A stretch of 52,347 bases of DNA, from the NCBI GenBank assembly GCA_938005315.1, contig CALLOB010000072.1:1-52347 (forward strand), given 5' to 3'. The notes beneath the pieces are model-generated. The model was not told the origin of the DNA. It was given only the letters and a program-made list of their open reading frames with translations, and did no database searches. Shown one piece after another: positions 1-11,264 of the stretch. Made by a program: the position numbers and the translations under genes. This stretch comes from an uncultured Phycisphaerae bacterium (lineage in GTDB: Bacteria > Planctomycetota > Phycisphaerae > UBA1845 > PWPN01). The stretch's first letter is position 1. Each line of letters opens with the position of its first letter.

Positions 1-596
1 AGGTCCGCAACCTCGCCCAGCGTTGTGCCCAGGCGGCCAAGGAGACCACCGGGCTGATCGAGGACGCGGTGCACCGTTCGCAGCAGGGCACGCAGGTGGC
101 CGGCGAGGTCGGCAAGGCCCTGACGGCGATCGTGGGCGACGTGAAGCGGGTCTCGGAGCTGATCAACGACATCGCCCGGGCCTCGGCCGAGCAGGCCCAG
201 GGCGTCGATCAGATCAACACCGCGATGGCCCAGATGGACAAGGTCACGCAGGCCAACGCCGCCTCGGCCGAGGAGTCGGCCGCCTCGGCCGAGGAGCTGG
301 CCGCCCAGGCCCAGGCGGTCAAGGGCATGGTCGGGGAGCTCGTGGCCATGGTCGGCGGCGCGGCGGCGGCACGCACCGCAGGCAACACAGCGGCATCGGC
401 CGCGAAAAAGGCCGGCAGGAAGCCGATGCTCGCGCATGCGGCGCACGCCGCGCATGCGGCGGTGTCGGCCCATGCGGAGTCATCCAAGGCCCCGGCTCGC
501 AAGCCGGCCGCCAAGCCCGGCGGCGGTTCACCTCGCGCCGCGCGAGCCGGAGAGGACTTCCTGCCGCTGGACAACGACGATCTGAAGGAGTTCTGA
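1..596 (+). CDS. Methyl-accepting chemotaxis protein, C-terminal part (5' end outside window)
   Basis: The reading frame is open from base 3 and has no start inside the window. The first residues (VRNLAQRCAQAAKETTGLIE) are the cytoplasmic hairpin tip of methyl-accepting chemotaxis proteins, the site that contacts CheA and CheW. The following helix (GDVKRVSELINDIARASAEQ, then VDQINTAMAQMDKVTQANAA) is the descending arm with its methylation-type Glu/Gln positions. After the coiled coil comes a low-complexity Ala/His/Lys/Pro linker with a repeated HAA motif, and the protein ends in an acidic hydrophobic tail, LPLDNDDLKEF. Such tails occur on many receptors and may dock adaptation enzymes, but that is inference. 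Sensor and membrane domains lie upstream. The family call is secure; the ligand is unknown. Confidence 0.93.
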   Translation, partial: VRNLAQRCAQAAKETTGLIEDAVHRSQQGTQVAGEVGKALTAIVGDVKRVSELINDIARASAEQAQGVDQINTAMAQMDKVTQANAASAEESAASAEELAAQAQAVKGMVGELVAMVGGAAAARTAGNTAASAAKKAGRKPMLAHAAHAAHAAVSAHAESSKAPARKPAAKPGGGSPRAARAGEDFLPLDNDDLKEF

Positions 597-786
597 TCCC
601 CGGATGCCATGCCGCGAAATCGCGGAACGCCGGTTCCCGGCGGCGTCCGGCAACGTGAAGCCATGTGGCGGCCGGCGCCCCCGCCGGCCGAATCAAGGAG
701 CCAGAGGAGGGTTCAGGACCCCGCCGCCGCGACTGCGGGGGGCATGATCCGGTCGGGCGCAGGAATTCATCCGGCCCACACCCATC

Positions 787-827
787 GAAAGCACGCCGAC
801 GGGCTTCCTGCCCGCAGGCGTGCTTTC
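787..827. terminator. Hairpin between convergent genes, probable bidirectional terminator
   Basis: A perfect 10 bp stem (AAAGCACGCC at 788-797 with GGCGTGCTTT at 817-826, extendable by one G-C pair) surrounds an inner CGGG/CCCG stem. The A-run on the left and T-run on the right give a U-tail on either strand. It lies in the 597-909 gap between the convergent chemoreceptor and the CsgG-like gene, where a shared terminator is expected. I see no gene in the rest of that gap. Confidence 0.7.
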
Positions 828-909
828 CTTCGCGCCCGGCCACCGGCTGAGGCGAAAGCAGACGCGAAGGGCTGGCGTCGTGTCCGTTCGGGCCGGCGAC
901 GGCGACCGC

Positions 910-2286
910 TTATGGGGAGCCCGATGGCCCGGGAGCGGTGATTCCGCCGGGTGAAGCCTCCGAGGGTCGGGAATCCGCGGTCGCGGCCGGCGCGGATGTC
1001 TGCGGCAGCAGGATGCGCGGCAGGTGGGCGGTCAGGCGGTTCTTGGCCTCGGTATAGACGGCCAGTTCCTCCTTGTCGGCGTCGGCGGCCGCCGCCCGGC
1101 GGTAGAACTCCAGGGCCCGGTCGTGGCGGTTGGTCAGCTCGCAGATCACCCCCAGGGCGAAAAGCGATTCGTGTTCGTCGGGCTTGCGGGCGATGCCGGC
1201 CTCGAACTGTCGAAGGGCGGTCTCGTAGTCGTCGGCCCGCAGGGCGCGGATACCGGCCTGGGCGGCCTTGCTCCGGCCCACCAGCTGGTATTCGAAGCTC
1301 ATCCGCGTGGGCACGATCATGGCCGCGAACTCGCGCGTCGCCCGCTCGACCAGCTCTCCGATGAAGTGGTCCACCGGGTCGAGATCCGCGGCGTCCACCG
1401 CGCCGCCGAAGAAGAAGTTCGGCGACTTGCGGTCGGTCTTGCGGTACGGCGGCGGAGCATACTGGACGAAAGCCTGGCCGGTGGCCGCGTCGATCAGGCT
1501 GAAGGAGCACTGCACGGTCAGATGCCGGCTGATCTCCTCGACCTCGCGGGTCTGGATCTGCAGGCCTCCGCCGGCGCTGCGGGTGTCCTGATACACCGGC
1601 CCGGGCCATCGCGGGTCGTACATCGTGCGCGGGTCGCGGCGCATCCGCGGGTCCGGGCCCGGCTGTGGCGGGTTGCGAAGCACGCGGTAGACCCGGCCGT
1701 CGGGCGTGCGGCGAAGCTCGTAGGCCGGCGGACCGGGCGGCGGGGGGCAGGCCGGCGGACCGGAAGGTTCGTGCCTGGAGGGCCGCTCCATGAGCTGGCG
1801 GGTCACGCCGCCCATCAGGCTGACCCAGTCGATGGTGGACTTCGTGCCGCGCTGCTCGTCGATCTGGACCACGATGCGGCTGACCGCCAGGGCCTGCACG
1901 TCCAGGAGCCTGGCGGCCCGGGCGGCCGCGTCGCCGGCGACCATTCCGGCCAGCCTGAGATCCTGCTCCTGGAGCACCTGCCGGGTGTAGCGGCGGTCGG
2001 CGACCTGCAGCGGCGGATCCATCACCTGGCCGCCGCCGTGAAGCATGGCCTGGAGCATGTCGGCGGCGATGGTGGACCATTTCCGCTCCCGCTCGTCGCG
2101 GCCTGTGCCCTGGGCCTCGACGCCCGCGTCGATCACCGCCACCGCGCGCAGGCCCTCGGGCAGGGCCTGCTGCGGAGCGAGCATGTAGGACACGGTGACG
2201 GTGTGACGCTCCTTGGCCCCGGCGGCGGACACGGCGGTCAGCAGCAGCAACGGCACGAGAGCCTGCGATCGAAAAGCAGCCATCAT
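910..2286 (-). CDS. Secreted CsgG-like protein with C-terminal TPR repeats
   Basis: The start is the first of two tandem ATGs (2286, 2283), preceded at normal distance by GGAG. It gives a 458-residue protein with a signal peptide (MMAAFRSQALVPLLLLTAVS, cleavage near AGA). Residues about 35-290 look like a CsgG/LpoB-type domain. There is a strand reading RAVAVIDAGVE, a helix with a variable region, RLLDVQALAVSRIVVQID, and later HLTVQCSFSLIDAATGQAFVQY. A Pro-rich, low-complexity segment interrupts it. The last 120 residues contain two tetratricopeptide-like repeats (DDYETALRQFEAGIARKP, then HDRALEFYRRAAAA). The family usually acts in the outer membrane or periplasm in secretion or envelope assembly. 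The specific role is unknown, and a generic TPR protein is the alternative. Confidence 0.6.
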   Translation of the reverse strand: MMAAFRSQALVPLLLLTAVSAAGAKERHTVTVSYMLAPQQALPEGLRAVAVIDAGVEAQGTGRDERERKWSTIAADMLQAMLHGGGQVMDPPLQVADRRYTRQVLQEQDLRLAGMVAGDAAARAARLLDVQALAVSRIVVQIDEQRGTKSTIDWVSLMGGVTRQLMERPSRHEPSGPPACPPPPGPPAYELRRTPDGRVYRVLRNPPQPGPDPRMRRDPRTMYDPRWPGPVYQDTRSAGGGLQIQTREVEEISRHLTVQCSFSLIDAATGQAFVQYAPPPYRKTDRKSPNFFFGGAVDAADLDPVDHFIGELVERATREFAAMIVPTRMSFEYQLVGRSKAAQAGIRALRADDYETALRQFEAGIARKPDEHESLFALGVICELTNRHDRALEFYRRAAAADADKEELAVYTEAKNRLTAHLPRILLPQTSAPAATADSRPSEASPGGITAPGPSGSP

Positions 2287-2495
2287 GACGTACACTCCAT
2301 GCGCGTGACCGCCCGGCCATCGGCCGCGGCGGCGATCGGACAGTCCGGCAAAGACTCGCGCGGGCCTCGCTCGTCCGGACGGTGGAACCCCGGCGGCGGG
2401 TCGGACGACAGACTCTCCCACAGGCCCCGGGGCCTGGCGGGTTGCGGGGGTATTTCAGGGTAGCCTTCCGAAGGCTCCCCGGTCAAGATTCGCCT

Positions 2496-2638
2496 GGGAG
2501 GGCCCCGCTCCGTCGGGGCCGCGCGGCAGGGCGAGGGATTGAGGACGCGACGGAGCGCGTCCCTCCAGAGGGCACGAATCGGACGCGACGGAGCGCGTCC
2601 CTCCAAGGGGCACGAATCGGACGCGACGGAGCGCGTCC
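2496..2638. repeat. REP-like hairpin cluster: one GGCCCCG-type and three tandem GGACGCG-type units
   Basis: The first hairpin is GGCCCCG (2501-2507), loop CTCCGT, CGGGGCC (2514-2520). Three further hairpins of the form GGACGCG / loop ACGGAG / CGCGTCC start at 2543, 2581 and 2619. They form an exact 38 bp tandem array with spacers ending in GGCACGAATC. The two stem types share the same 6-base loop, read on opposite strands, and an adjoining GGAGG/CCTCC arm. A second cluster lies near 36.5-36.7 kb. The array sits in the 2287-2753 gap upstream of bcp. An open frame runs across it but I take that to be accidental. I see nothing else in this gap. Confidence 0.85.
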
Positions 2639-2753
2639 CTCCGGGGCCGCAGACGACCGGGCCCGGGCTGTCGCGCATATTGGCGGGCGGGTCGAGGCGG
2701 ACCTGCCGGCCTATGCTTGGATGATGGGTCTCCGGAAGATCACGGAAGGAGTC

Positions 2754-3281
2754 ATGATGCCCGCGAATCGAACAGATGCCGCCGCGTTTCCCGCCGTCGG
2801 CCGCAAGGCCCCGGCGTTCACCGCCCGGGACGCCGAAGGTCGCACCGTCCGCCTAGCGGATTTCAAGGGCCGGATCGTGGTGCTGTACTTCTATCCGAAG
2901 GACGACACTCCCGGCTGCACCACCGAGGCCTGCGCGTTCCGCGACGACCATGCCGCGCTGGTCGAGGCGGGAATCACGGTTCTAGGCGTGTCGCCCGACG
3001 ACGTCGACAGCCACCGCCGCTTCGCCGAGAAACACCGGCTGCCGTTCGCCCTGCTGGCAGATGAAAAGCATGAGATCTGCGAGCGTTACGGCGTCTGGCA
3101 GGAGAAGAGCAACTACGGCCGCAAGTACTGGGGCGTGGTCCGCACGACGTTCGTGATCGACGGGGAGGGCAAGGTGGCCCACGTGTTCGAGAAGGTCAGA
3201 CCGCAGGGTCACGCAGCCGAAGTGCTGACCTGGATCCGGGAGCATCTGGCCGGCAAGGCTTCCGATCGCAGCGGGCGATGA
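2754..3281 (+). CDS. bcp: Thioredoxin-dependent thiol peroxidase (BCP-type peroxiredoxin)
   Basis: This cytoplasmic peroxiredoxin reduces hydrogen peroxide and organic hydroperoxides using thioredoxin. The core reads [20 protein letters not shown], then [20 protein letters not shown]. The Cys of PGC is the peroxidatic residue, and the Cys five residues later is the usual BCP resolving residue. The downstream [18 protein letters not shown] is the conserved peroxiredoxin C-terminal strand pair. The length is 175 aa, against a usual 150-160. Tandem ATGs lie at 2754 and 2757. GGAAGGAG ends only a few bases before 2754, so 2757 has the better spacing. An upstream in-frame extension through the repeat cluster is rejected. 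The gene converges on the next one with a 15 bp gap. Confidence 0.95.
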   Translation: MMPANRTDAAAFPAVGRKAPAFTARDAEGRTVRLADFKGRIVVLYFYPKDDTPGCTTEACAFRDDHAALVEAGITVLGVSPDDVDSHRRFAEKHRLPFALLADEKHEICERYGVWQEKSNYGRKYWGVVRTTFVIDGEGKVAHVFEKVRPQGHAAEVLTWIREHLAGKASDRSGR

Positions 3282-3296
3282 GCCGGCCGGCCCTGC

Positions 3297-3761
3297 TCAA
3301 TCGGCCATCGACCGTCGCCCCCCCTCGGCGTCCCGGCCCTCGTCGCGCGAGGGATTCACATCGTGCGGCGAGACCCGGAAACCAGTGATCACCGGCATGT
3401 CCTCGGGCTTCTCCGACGGGTGCACGGCGAAGACCTCCACCCGCACGATCTCGTCGAAGGGCAGCGAGACCACGAACGCCCCGACCTTGTATTGCTCGTC
3501 CAGCGGTTCGCACTCGAAGGTCAGCACGCCGCGCAGGCCGATGTCCACCAGGCCCTTCATTTCGTAGCTGAACCCGTCCCGGAGGTACAGCAGCGTCCGG
3601 ACCTCCAGTTCGCTGCGGAAGGCCTGCAGCTCGGCGTGGGTATCGAACTGGTCGGACGGCACGTCGGGGAATCGCTTGCGGGCGCAGCGGTCGCGGGCTT
3701 CCTGCTTCTGCCGCTCGAACGCCGGCCCGGTGAACCAGTCGTAATCGAACATTCGATACAT
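3297..3761 (-). CDS. Hypothetical protein
   Basis: I do not recognise this protein of about 154 aa. It starts MYRMFDYDWFTGPAFERQKQ and continues with a charged helix. A likely beta-rich core follows (ELEVRTLLYLRDGFSYEMKG, LRGVLTFECEPLDEQYKVGA, then VVSLPFDEIVRVEVFAVHP). The tail is charged and probably disordered. There is no signal peptide or membrane segment, so it is probably cytoplasmic. Start 3761 is chosen because the sequence becomes protein-like there and GGGGTG precedes it. An in-frame Arg-rich extension to 3866 looks non-coding. It converges with bcp and stands alone. The mix of Asp, Glu, Lys and aromatic residues looks like a real protein rather than an antisense shadow. Confidence 0.65.
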   Translation of the reverse strand: MYRMFDYDWFTGPAFERQKQEARDRCARKRFPDVPSDQFDTHAELQAFRSELEVRTLLYLRDGFSYEMKGLVDIGLRGVLTFECEPLDEQYKVGAFVVSLPFDEIVRVEVFAVHPSEKPEDMPVITGFRVSPHDVNPSRDEGRDAEGGRRSMAD

Positions 3762-4002
3762 CACCCCAAGGGCGGTCAGAGGGTTTTTCCGGCGCGCCGC
3801 CAGCCCGATCTCTGCGGCCGGGCGTTGGGTGGCGCGCCGCCGTGATCGGCTCCGTCTGCCGCCCAACGTGCGGCCGACGGCCGTCTCTCGTCTCGCCGCC
3901 CGATATCTCCGAGGAGGCCAAGATCTGCCACGCTAGAACGCCGGTCTGCGAATGTCAACTTCCGCTGGCAACCGCGAAGGCCCGGGGCTACGATGGCGGG
4001 CG

Positions 4003-5052
4003 ATGTCTCCGGCCGAGATGACCCGTCGAACCCGCGACTTGGCCGCCGAGCTGGGGCTCGAGCATGTCCGAATCGCCCGGGCAGCCCCCGTGCCCCGGGC
4101 GGACTATATCCGCCAGTGGGTCAAAGACGGCAAGGCCGGAGAGATGGCATATCTTTATAAATACCAGGATATTAGAGACGATCCGGCCGCCCTGCTGTCT
4201 GGGGCGGCGGCCGTCGTGGTGGTTGCCGATCCCTATCCTGCGGGCGTCGATATGCCGGGCGGTAAGCACCCTGCAACCGCTGGGACGGATCATCGCCCGG
4301 GGCCCGGCGGGGCCGTGCCGCCCGACGGGTCGCCGGCGGCTGACAACTCCGGCCCCCGCGGCCGGATCGCCCGCTACGCCTGGGGCCGCGATTATCACCG
4401 GGTGTTGCGGCGCAAGCTGCAGCGGCTGGCCGACGCGATGCGGCGGGAGCTGCCCGGCCCTTTTCAGACCCGCGTCTGCGTGGACACGGCTCCGGTCGTG
4501 GAGCGCGAGCTGGCGGCGGCCGCGGGGCTGGGGTGGATCGGGAAGAACACCATGGTCATCGACGAGCGGGCGGGGTCTTATTTCTTCCTCGGCGAGATCC
4601 TCACCACCCTGCCGCTGCAGCCCGACGCCCCGGTGGCGGATCGCTGCGGAACCTGCACCCGCTGTCTTCAGGCCTGTCCCACCGGCGCGCTCGTCGAACC
4701 CTACCGCATGGATGCCCGCCGCTGCATCGCCTATCTGACCATCGAGCATCGCTCGTCCATTCCGCCGGAGCTGGCTGCCGGGATGGGGAACTGGCTTTTT
4801 GGCTGCGACGTGTGCCAGGAGGTCTGTCCGTACAACCGCCGGCCGATGCGGACCGTGGATCCGGCCTACGCGCCGGGTTCGGGCCGTTCGTGGTCGCCGG
4901 CGGCCCCGCTGGCGGAAGTCCTGGCCTGCGACGACGAAACCTGCCGTCGCCGCGTGCAGGGCACGGCCATGAGGCGGGCCACGCCGGAAATGCTGCGCCG
5001 CAACGCGCGGATCGCGCTGGAGAACCTCTCGGGAAGCGGACGCGCCGGCTGA
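4003..5052 (+). CDS. queG: Epoxyqueuosine reductase QueG
   Basis: QueG catalyses the last step of queuosine synthesis, reducing epoxyqueuosine in tRNA with cobalamin and two 4Fe-4S clusters. The sequence shows the N-terminal cobalamin-reductase fold (MTRRTRDLAAELGLEHVRIA, VKDGKAGEMAYL), the core GRIARYAWGRDYHRVL, CVDTAPVVERELAAAAGLGW and IGKNTMVID. Both cluster motifs are present: CGTCTRCLQACPT and CDVCQEVCPYN. An extra Gly/Pro-rich stretch of about 35 residues interrupts the segment between DPYPAG and GRIARYA, where most homologues are short. Start 4003 gives 349 aa; alternatives are 3952 and 4018, and none has a strong ribosome site. A C-terminal HEAT-like extension, present in some family members, is absent. 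Confidence 0.93.
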   Translation: MSPAEMTRRTRDLAAELGLEHVRIARAAPVPRADYIRQWVKDGKAGEMAYLYKYQDIRDDPAALLSGAAAVVVVADPYPAGVDMPGGKHPATAGTDHRPGPGGAVPPDGSPAADNSGPRGRIARYAWGRDYHRVLRRKLQRLADAMRRELPGPFQTRVCVDTAPVVERELAAAAGLGWIGKNTMVIDERAGSYFFLGEILTTLPLQPDAPVADRCGTCTRCLQACPTGALVEPYRMDARRCIAYLTIEHRSSIPPELAAGMGNWLFGCDVCQEVCPYNRRPMRTVDPAYAPGSGRSWSPAAPLAEVLACDDETCRRRVQGTAMRRATPEMLRRNARIALENLSGSGRAG

Positions 5053-5636
5053 TGGCGCGGTCCCGGGGGCACGTGCGGTCGATACCGGCATTGAGCGATC
5101 CCGGCGGAGGGCCCAGCTCTAACGGGGCCGCGACGAACGCCGGACATGCAGCCGGCCGGGCGGCCGACTCTCGAGGGCACGAATGCGCGAGCCGAAGCCG
5201 CCCGGCGGCCTGGTCTGCCCACGCTATTCACACGGCCGTCCCGATCGTTGCCGCTCCTGGCGCTTCTCCGGCCACACTGTGCCCCCGCTCGCACCGCCGG
5301 GCCGACCAGCCGCTTGAGCCGAAGCCATCGGGCACATGATCACCGGCTCCCCGAGCCCATGAACGTGCCCCCGGGGATCGGCGAGCGACCTCCAGTGCCG
5401 CCGTCGGCCGCCCGCGCCCACGAACATGCCACCCTCGGCCGAAGCGGCGCGGAATAGGCCCCCCCAGCCTGCCCCCACGGGCGTGCCGATCAAGGGTTCC
5501 CACGGCAGTTTGCCAGGATCGGCCGACCGCCCGATGATGACACCCCGGTGGGCGGGGCCCGGCGGTCGGATCGGGTGCGGCGTTCGTGCCCGTTCAGGGA
5601 AGCCGCGGGTCTGGGCGAAGAGAATCGGGAACCGAA
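5053..5636. other. Intergenic region without recognisable gene
   Basis: This 584 bp stretch lies between queG and the GH78 gene. Its short open frames have no recognisable protein character. It is Pro/Arg/Ala-rich in every frame, as expected of GC-rich non-coding DNA. I see no tRNA, clear terminator or repeat. It contains GGGCACGAAT near 5177, which resembles the spacer of the REP-like cluster, but no hairpin accompanies it. Confidence 0.5.
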
Positions 5637-8606
5637 ATGCAGACATCGACGATATCGGCGGCGGGGCTGGTGCTGGTCGTGGCGGTTTTCGCCGCGGCGG
5701 AGATTTCCCAATCATGGCATGTGCTGGGCGGGCGTCCCTCCGACGTCAGGTGGCAGGCCCGGTGGATCTGGACCGACGGCGAGGCCTCGCCGCGGAACCT
5801 TTACCTGTGCTGCCGGCGGGACTTCCGCGTCGAGGACGCCGGGGCATCCTGCCGTCTGCACATCGCCGCCGACACCCGCTATCGCCTGTACGTCAACGGG
5901 GAATGGGTCGGCGACGGCCCGGCGAGGAGCTTCTACTGGGCTCAGCAGTTCGACACCTACGACCTGACCGGGCTGCTGCGGTCGGGGAACAACGTGATCG
6001 CGGCGCTGGTCAGCCACTACGGAGAGGGGACCTTCCAGTACGACCCCAGCGGGCAGGCGGGGCTGCTGTGCCAGCTGGAACGGCAGACCGGACAGACCTG
6101 GGAGCCGTTGCTGATCAGCGACGAGAGCTGGCGGGTGCACGTCCATGAGGGCTACCTGCGTCCGACGATGCGGATCAGCTGCCAGATGCCCTTTGAGGAG
6201 ATCGTGGACGCCCGCCGCATGCCGCCGGACTGGATGCAGCCGGGCTTCGACGTCTCCGGCTGGCCGACGGCCCGGGTGGTGGCCGAGGCCGGCGCAGGCC
6301 CCTGGAAAACGCTGGTCGGGCGGGCTGTGCCGCACCTGACGCGCGAACCGATTCCGCCGGTCGCGCTGTGGCGGACCGGGCTAGCCGAGATGCCGACGCT
6401 GAACACCGGGTTCACCGGCCGGCCCTACCTGCTGGGCGACTACCGGATGCAGAACCACCGGACGCTGCGGGGCTTCGCCGCGACGCTGATCGACAGCCCG
6501 GTCGAGCAGGCGATCGTGCCGGCCGAGCGTGAGACGGGGCGCGACGCCCCGGTGCTCAACGGCCGGCCGATGGAGCGCGGCAAGCCGTCGCAGCTCCGCA
6601 AGGGCCTCAACCTGATGGTCGCGGCCTTTCCGCCGCACCACGTGCATGAGTTCGACCTGCACTTCGCCTTCTTCGTCGAGCAGCCGGTGACGCTGCGGGG
6701 CGTGTTCAACGACGAGACGGCCTGGACGATGTTCGGGCCGTTCGACGAAGACGATTATCCCCAAATCCACGCCCGGGCGCTGGCGGCGGCCGCGCCGGCG
6801 GACCTGGAACCGTTCCGGGCACAGGCCCGGCCGGTGCGCGACGAGCACATTCTGACAAACGGATCGCCTTGGGAGGAATCCACCGGCGCGCGGAGCCTGC
6901 CGGGAACGCCGCGGATCGAGAATGCCGACGCCCTCTTCGGCGGCACCGGGGCGGTGACCGTGGTTCATCCGCCGGCGGCGGGCCAGGCGGAGCTGTTCCT
7001 GGATTTCGGGCGCGAGCTGGTCGGCCCGATCGAGCTGGACGTGGAGGCGCGGGCCGGGACGGTGCTGACCTTCAACTTCCTGGAGGAGATCGAGGACGGG
7101 GTTCGGATCCACTACGCCAACGACCACTACGGGGGGTTCCGCTACATCTGCAGGGACGGGCGCCAGCGGTTCACCTCGTTTCTGCGGCGCGGTTACCGGT
7201 ACGCCAGGCTGCTGATCGGTGAGATGTCGGGGCCGGTGCGGATCCGGAGTCTGCGCACGCTGTTCGCGACGCATCCGGCGCCGGCCCGAGGCGCTTTCCG
7301 CTGCTCGGATGCGCTGCTGACGCGGATCTGGGAGGTCGGGGCCCACACGCTGCGGTGCTGCAGCGAAGACACCTACACCGATTGCCCGACGTACGAGCAG
7401 ACCTTCTGGGTGGGCGATGCCCGCAACGAGGCGATGATCGACTATGCGGCCTTCGGCAACCTCGCGCTGGCCCGGCGATGCGCGGAGCTGCCGGCGCTGT
7501 CGCTGTTCCGCCAGCCGCTGGTGGAGTGCCAGGTGCCCTCGGCGTGGGACACGATCCTGACGGCCTGGAGCCTGCTGTGGGTGCAGGCGGTGGAGGAGCA
7601 CTGGCAGTTCGGCGGCAACCGGGAATACCTGGAGGGCATCTACCCGGCCGTGCACCGCATGCTGGTCAACTGCCGGGAGAAGCTGACCGACGATCGCGGG
7701 CTGTTGTCGATCGCGGCCTGGAACATGTTCGACTGGGCCGGCCAGGACAGCGGTCACGAGGTCGTGGCCCACAACCAGATGTTCCTCGTGGAGGCCCTGC
7801 GGCGTGCGGAGGCGATGGCCCGGGCGCTGCGGCGGGTGCTGGAGGCGGCCTGGTTCGACGAGTACCGCCGGACGCTGACGGCGGCGATCAACCAGCACCT
7901 GTGGGACGAATCGCGGGGCGCGTACGTGGACGCGATCCACGGCGACGGTCAGCTCAGCAAGGTGGTCAGCCAGCAGACCAACGCCCTGGCGCTGCTGTAC
8001 GACGTGGCCCCGCCGGAGCGGGCCGGGAAGCTTCGCCGGATCCTGGTCGCGCCGCCCGAGGGCATGGTGCGGGTCGGCAGCCCGTTCGCGATGTTCTACA
8101 TCATGGAGGCTCTGGCCCGGGAGGGCCGGCACGAGGAGATTCTGGCGATCACCCGGGACCGCTGGGGCCAGATGATCCGCCGCGGGGCGACGACGTTCTG
8201 GGAGACTTTTCCGGGGTTCGAGGCCCGGTGGTGGACGCGCAGCTACTGTCACGCCTGGTCGGCGGCCCCGACCTACTTCCTGTCGCGCTACCAGCTGGGA
8301 GCCTGGTGGGCCGAGCCGGGCTACGCGACGGCCCGGATCGCGCCGGTGCCGGCCGGTCTGGCCTGGGCGTCGGGGGCGGTGCCGACGCCGCACGGCTCGA
8401 TCCACGTCTCCTGGGAGGCCTCGGACGACCGGTTCGCCATCGAGGTGCGGCTGCCGGAGGCGGTCGCGGCGGTGGTGGAGCTTCCGGTCCCGGCGGGCGA
8501 TTTCCCGCGCGTGAAGACCGGCAACCGCACGCTGCAGCGGGTCGCCGACCGCTGGCAGATCAGTCTTCCGGCAGGGGCGTCGGCGTCGATCGAGGCCGCC
8601 CGCTGA
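5637..8606 (+). CDS. Secreted alpha-L-rhamnosidase, glycoside hydrolase family 78
   Basis: The 989-residue enzyme hydrolyses terminal alpha-L-rhamnose and is exported by an N-terminal signal peptide (SAAGLVLVVAVFAAAEIS). Residues 35-200 form the beta-sandwich N-domain typical of rhamnosidases (WIWTDGEASPRNLYLCCRRD, RLYVNGEWVGDGPARS). The (alpha/alpha)6 catalytic barrel follows from about residue 560. Its motif DCPTYEQTFWVGDA places Asp582, Glu587 and Asp594 with the same spacing as the catalytic and substrate-binding trio of characterised GH78 enzymes. GATTFWE supplies the general-base Glu856. A short C-terminal beta domain ends the protein. Start 5637 follows GGGA and begins the signal peptide; upstream in-frame sequence is not protein-like. 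It converges with clpB. Confidence 0.92.
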   Translation: MQTSTISAAGLVLVVAVFAAAEISQSWHVLGGRPSDVRWQARWIWTDGEASPRNLYLCCRRDFRVEDAGASCRLHIAADTRYRLYVNGEWVGDGPARSFYWAQQFDTYDLTGLLRSGNNVIAALVSHYGEGTFQYDPSGQAGLLCQLERQTGQTWEPLLISDESWRVHVHEGYLRPTMRISCQMPFEEIVDARRMPPDWMQPGFDVSGWPTARVVAEAGAGPWKTLVGRAVPHLTREPIPPVALWRTGLAEMPTLNTGFTGRPYLLGDYRMQNHRTLRGFAATLIDSPVEQAIVPAERETGRDAPVLNGRPMERGKPSQLRKGLNLMVAAFPPHHVHEFDLHFAFFVEQPVTLRGVFNDETAWTMFGPFDEDDYPQIHARALAAAAPADLEPFRAQARPVRDEHILTNGSPWEESTGARSLPGTPRIENADALFGGTGAVTVVHPPAAGQAELFLDFGRELVGPIELDVEARAGTVLTFNFLEEIEDGVRIHYANDHYGGFRYICRDGRQRFTSFLRRGYRYARLLIGEMSGPVRIRSLRTLFATHPAPARGAFRCSDALLTRIWEVGAHTLRCCSEDTYTDCPTYEQTFWVGDARNEAMIDYAAFGNLALARRCAELPALSLFRQPLVECQVPSAWDTILTAWSLLWVQAVEEHWQFGGNREYLEGIYPAVHRMLVNCREKLTDDRGLLSIAAWNMFDWAGQDSGHEVVAHNQMFLVEALRRAEAMARALRRVLEAAWFDEYRRTLTAAINQHLWDESRGAYVDAIHGDGQLSKVVSQQTNALALLYDVAPPERAGKLRRILVAPPEGMVRVGSPFAMFYIMEALAREGRHEEILAITRDRWGQMIRRGATTFWETFPGFEARWWTRSYCHAWSAAPTYFLSRYQLGAWWAEPGYATARIAPVPAGLAWASGAVPTPHGSIHVSWEASDDRFAIEVRLPEAVAAVVELPVPAGDFPRVKTGNRTLQRVADRWQISLPAGASASIEAAR

Positions 8607-8642
8607 GCGCCGGCGGACGCGGATCGACGGGGCCCGGGGCAT

Positions 8643-11264
<2,622 letters not shown>

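Noticed and set aside
767-2320. Alternative minus-strand frame overlapping the CsgG-like gene
   Set aside because: It is Arg/Gly/Pro-rich with no signal peptide. The other frame has a signal peptide, ribosome site and TPR repeats.
2382-2753. In-frame 5' extension of bcp across the hairpin repeats
   Set aside because: The translated repeat is not part of the peroxiredoxin family. A good ribosome site precedes ATG 2754/2757.
5146-5457. 103-codon open frame in the queG-GH78 gap
   Set aside because: It has low-complexity Pro/Arg/Ala composition, no ribosome site of note and no motif.
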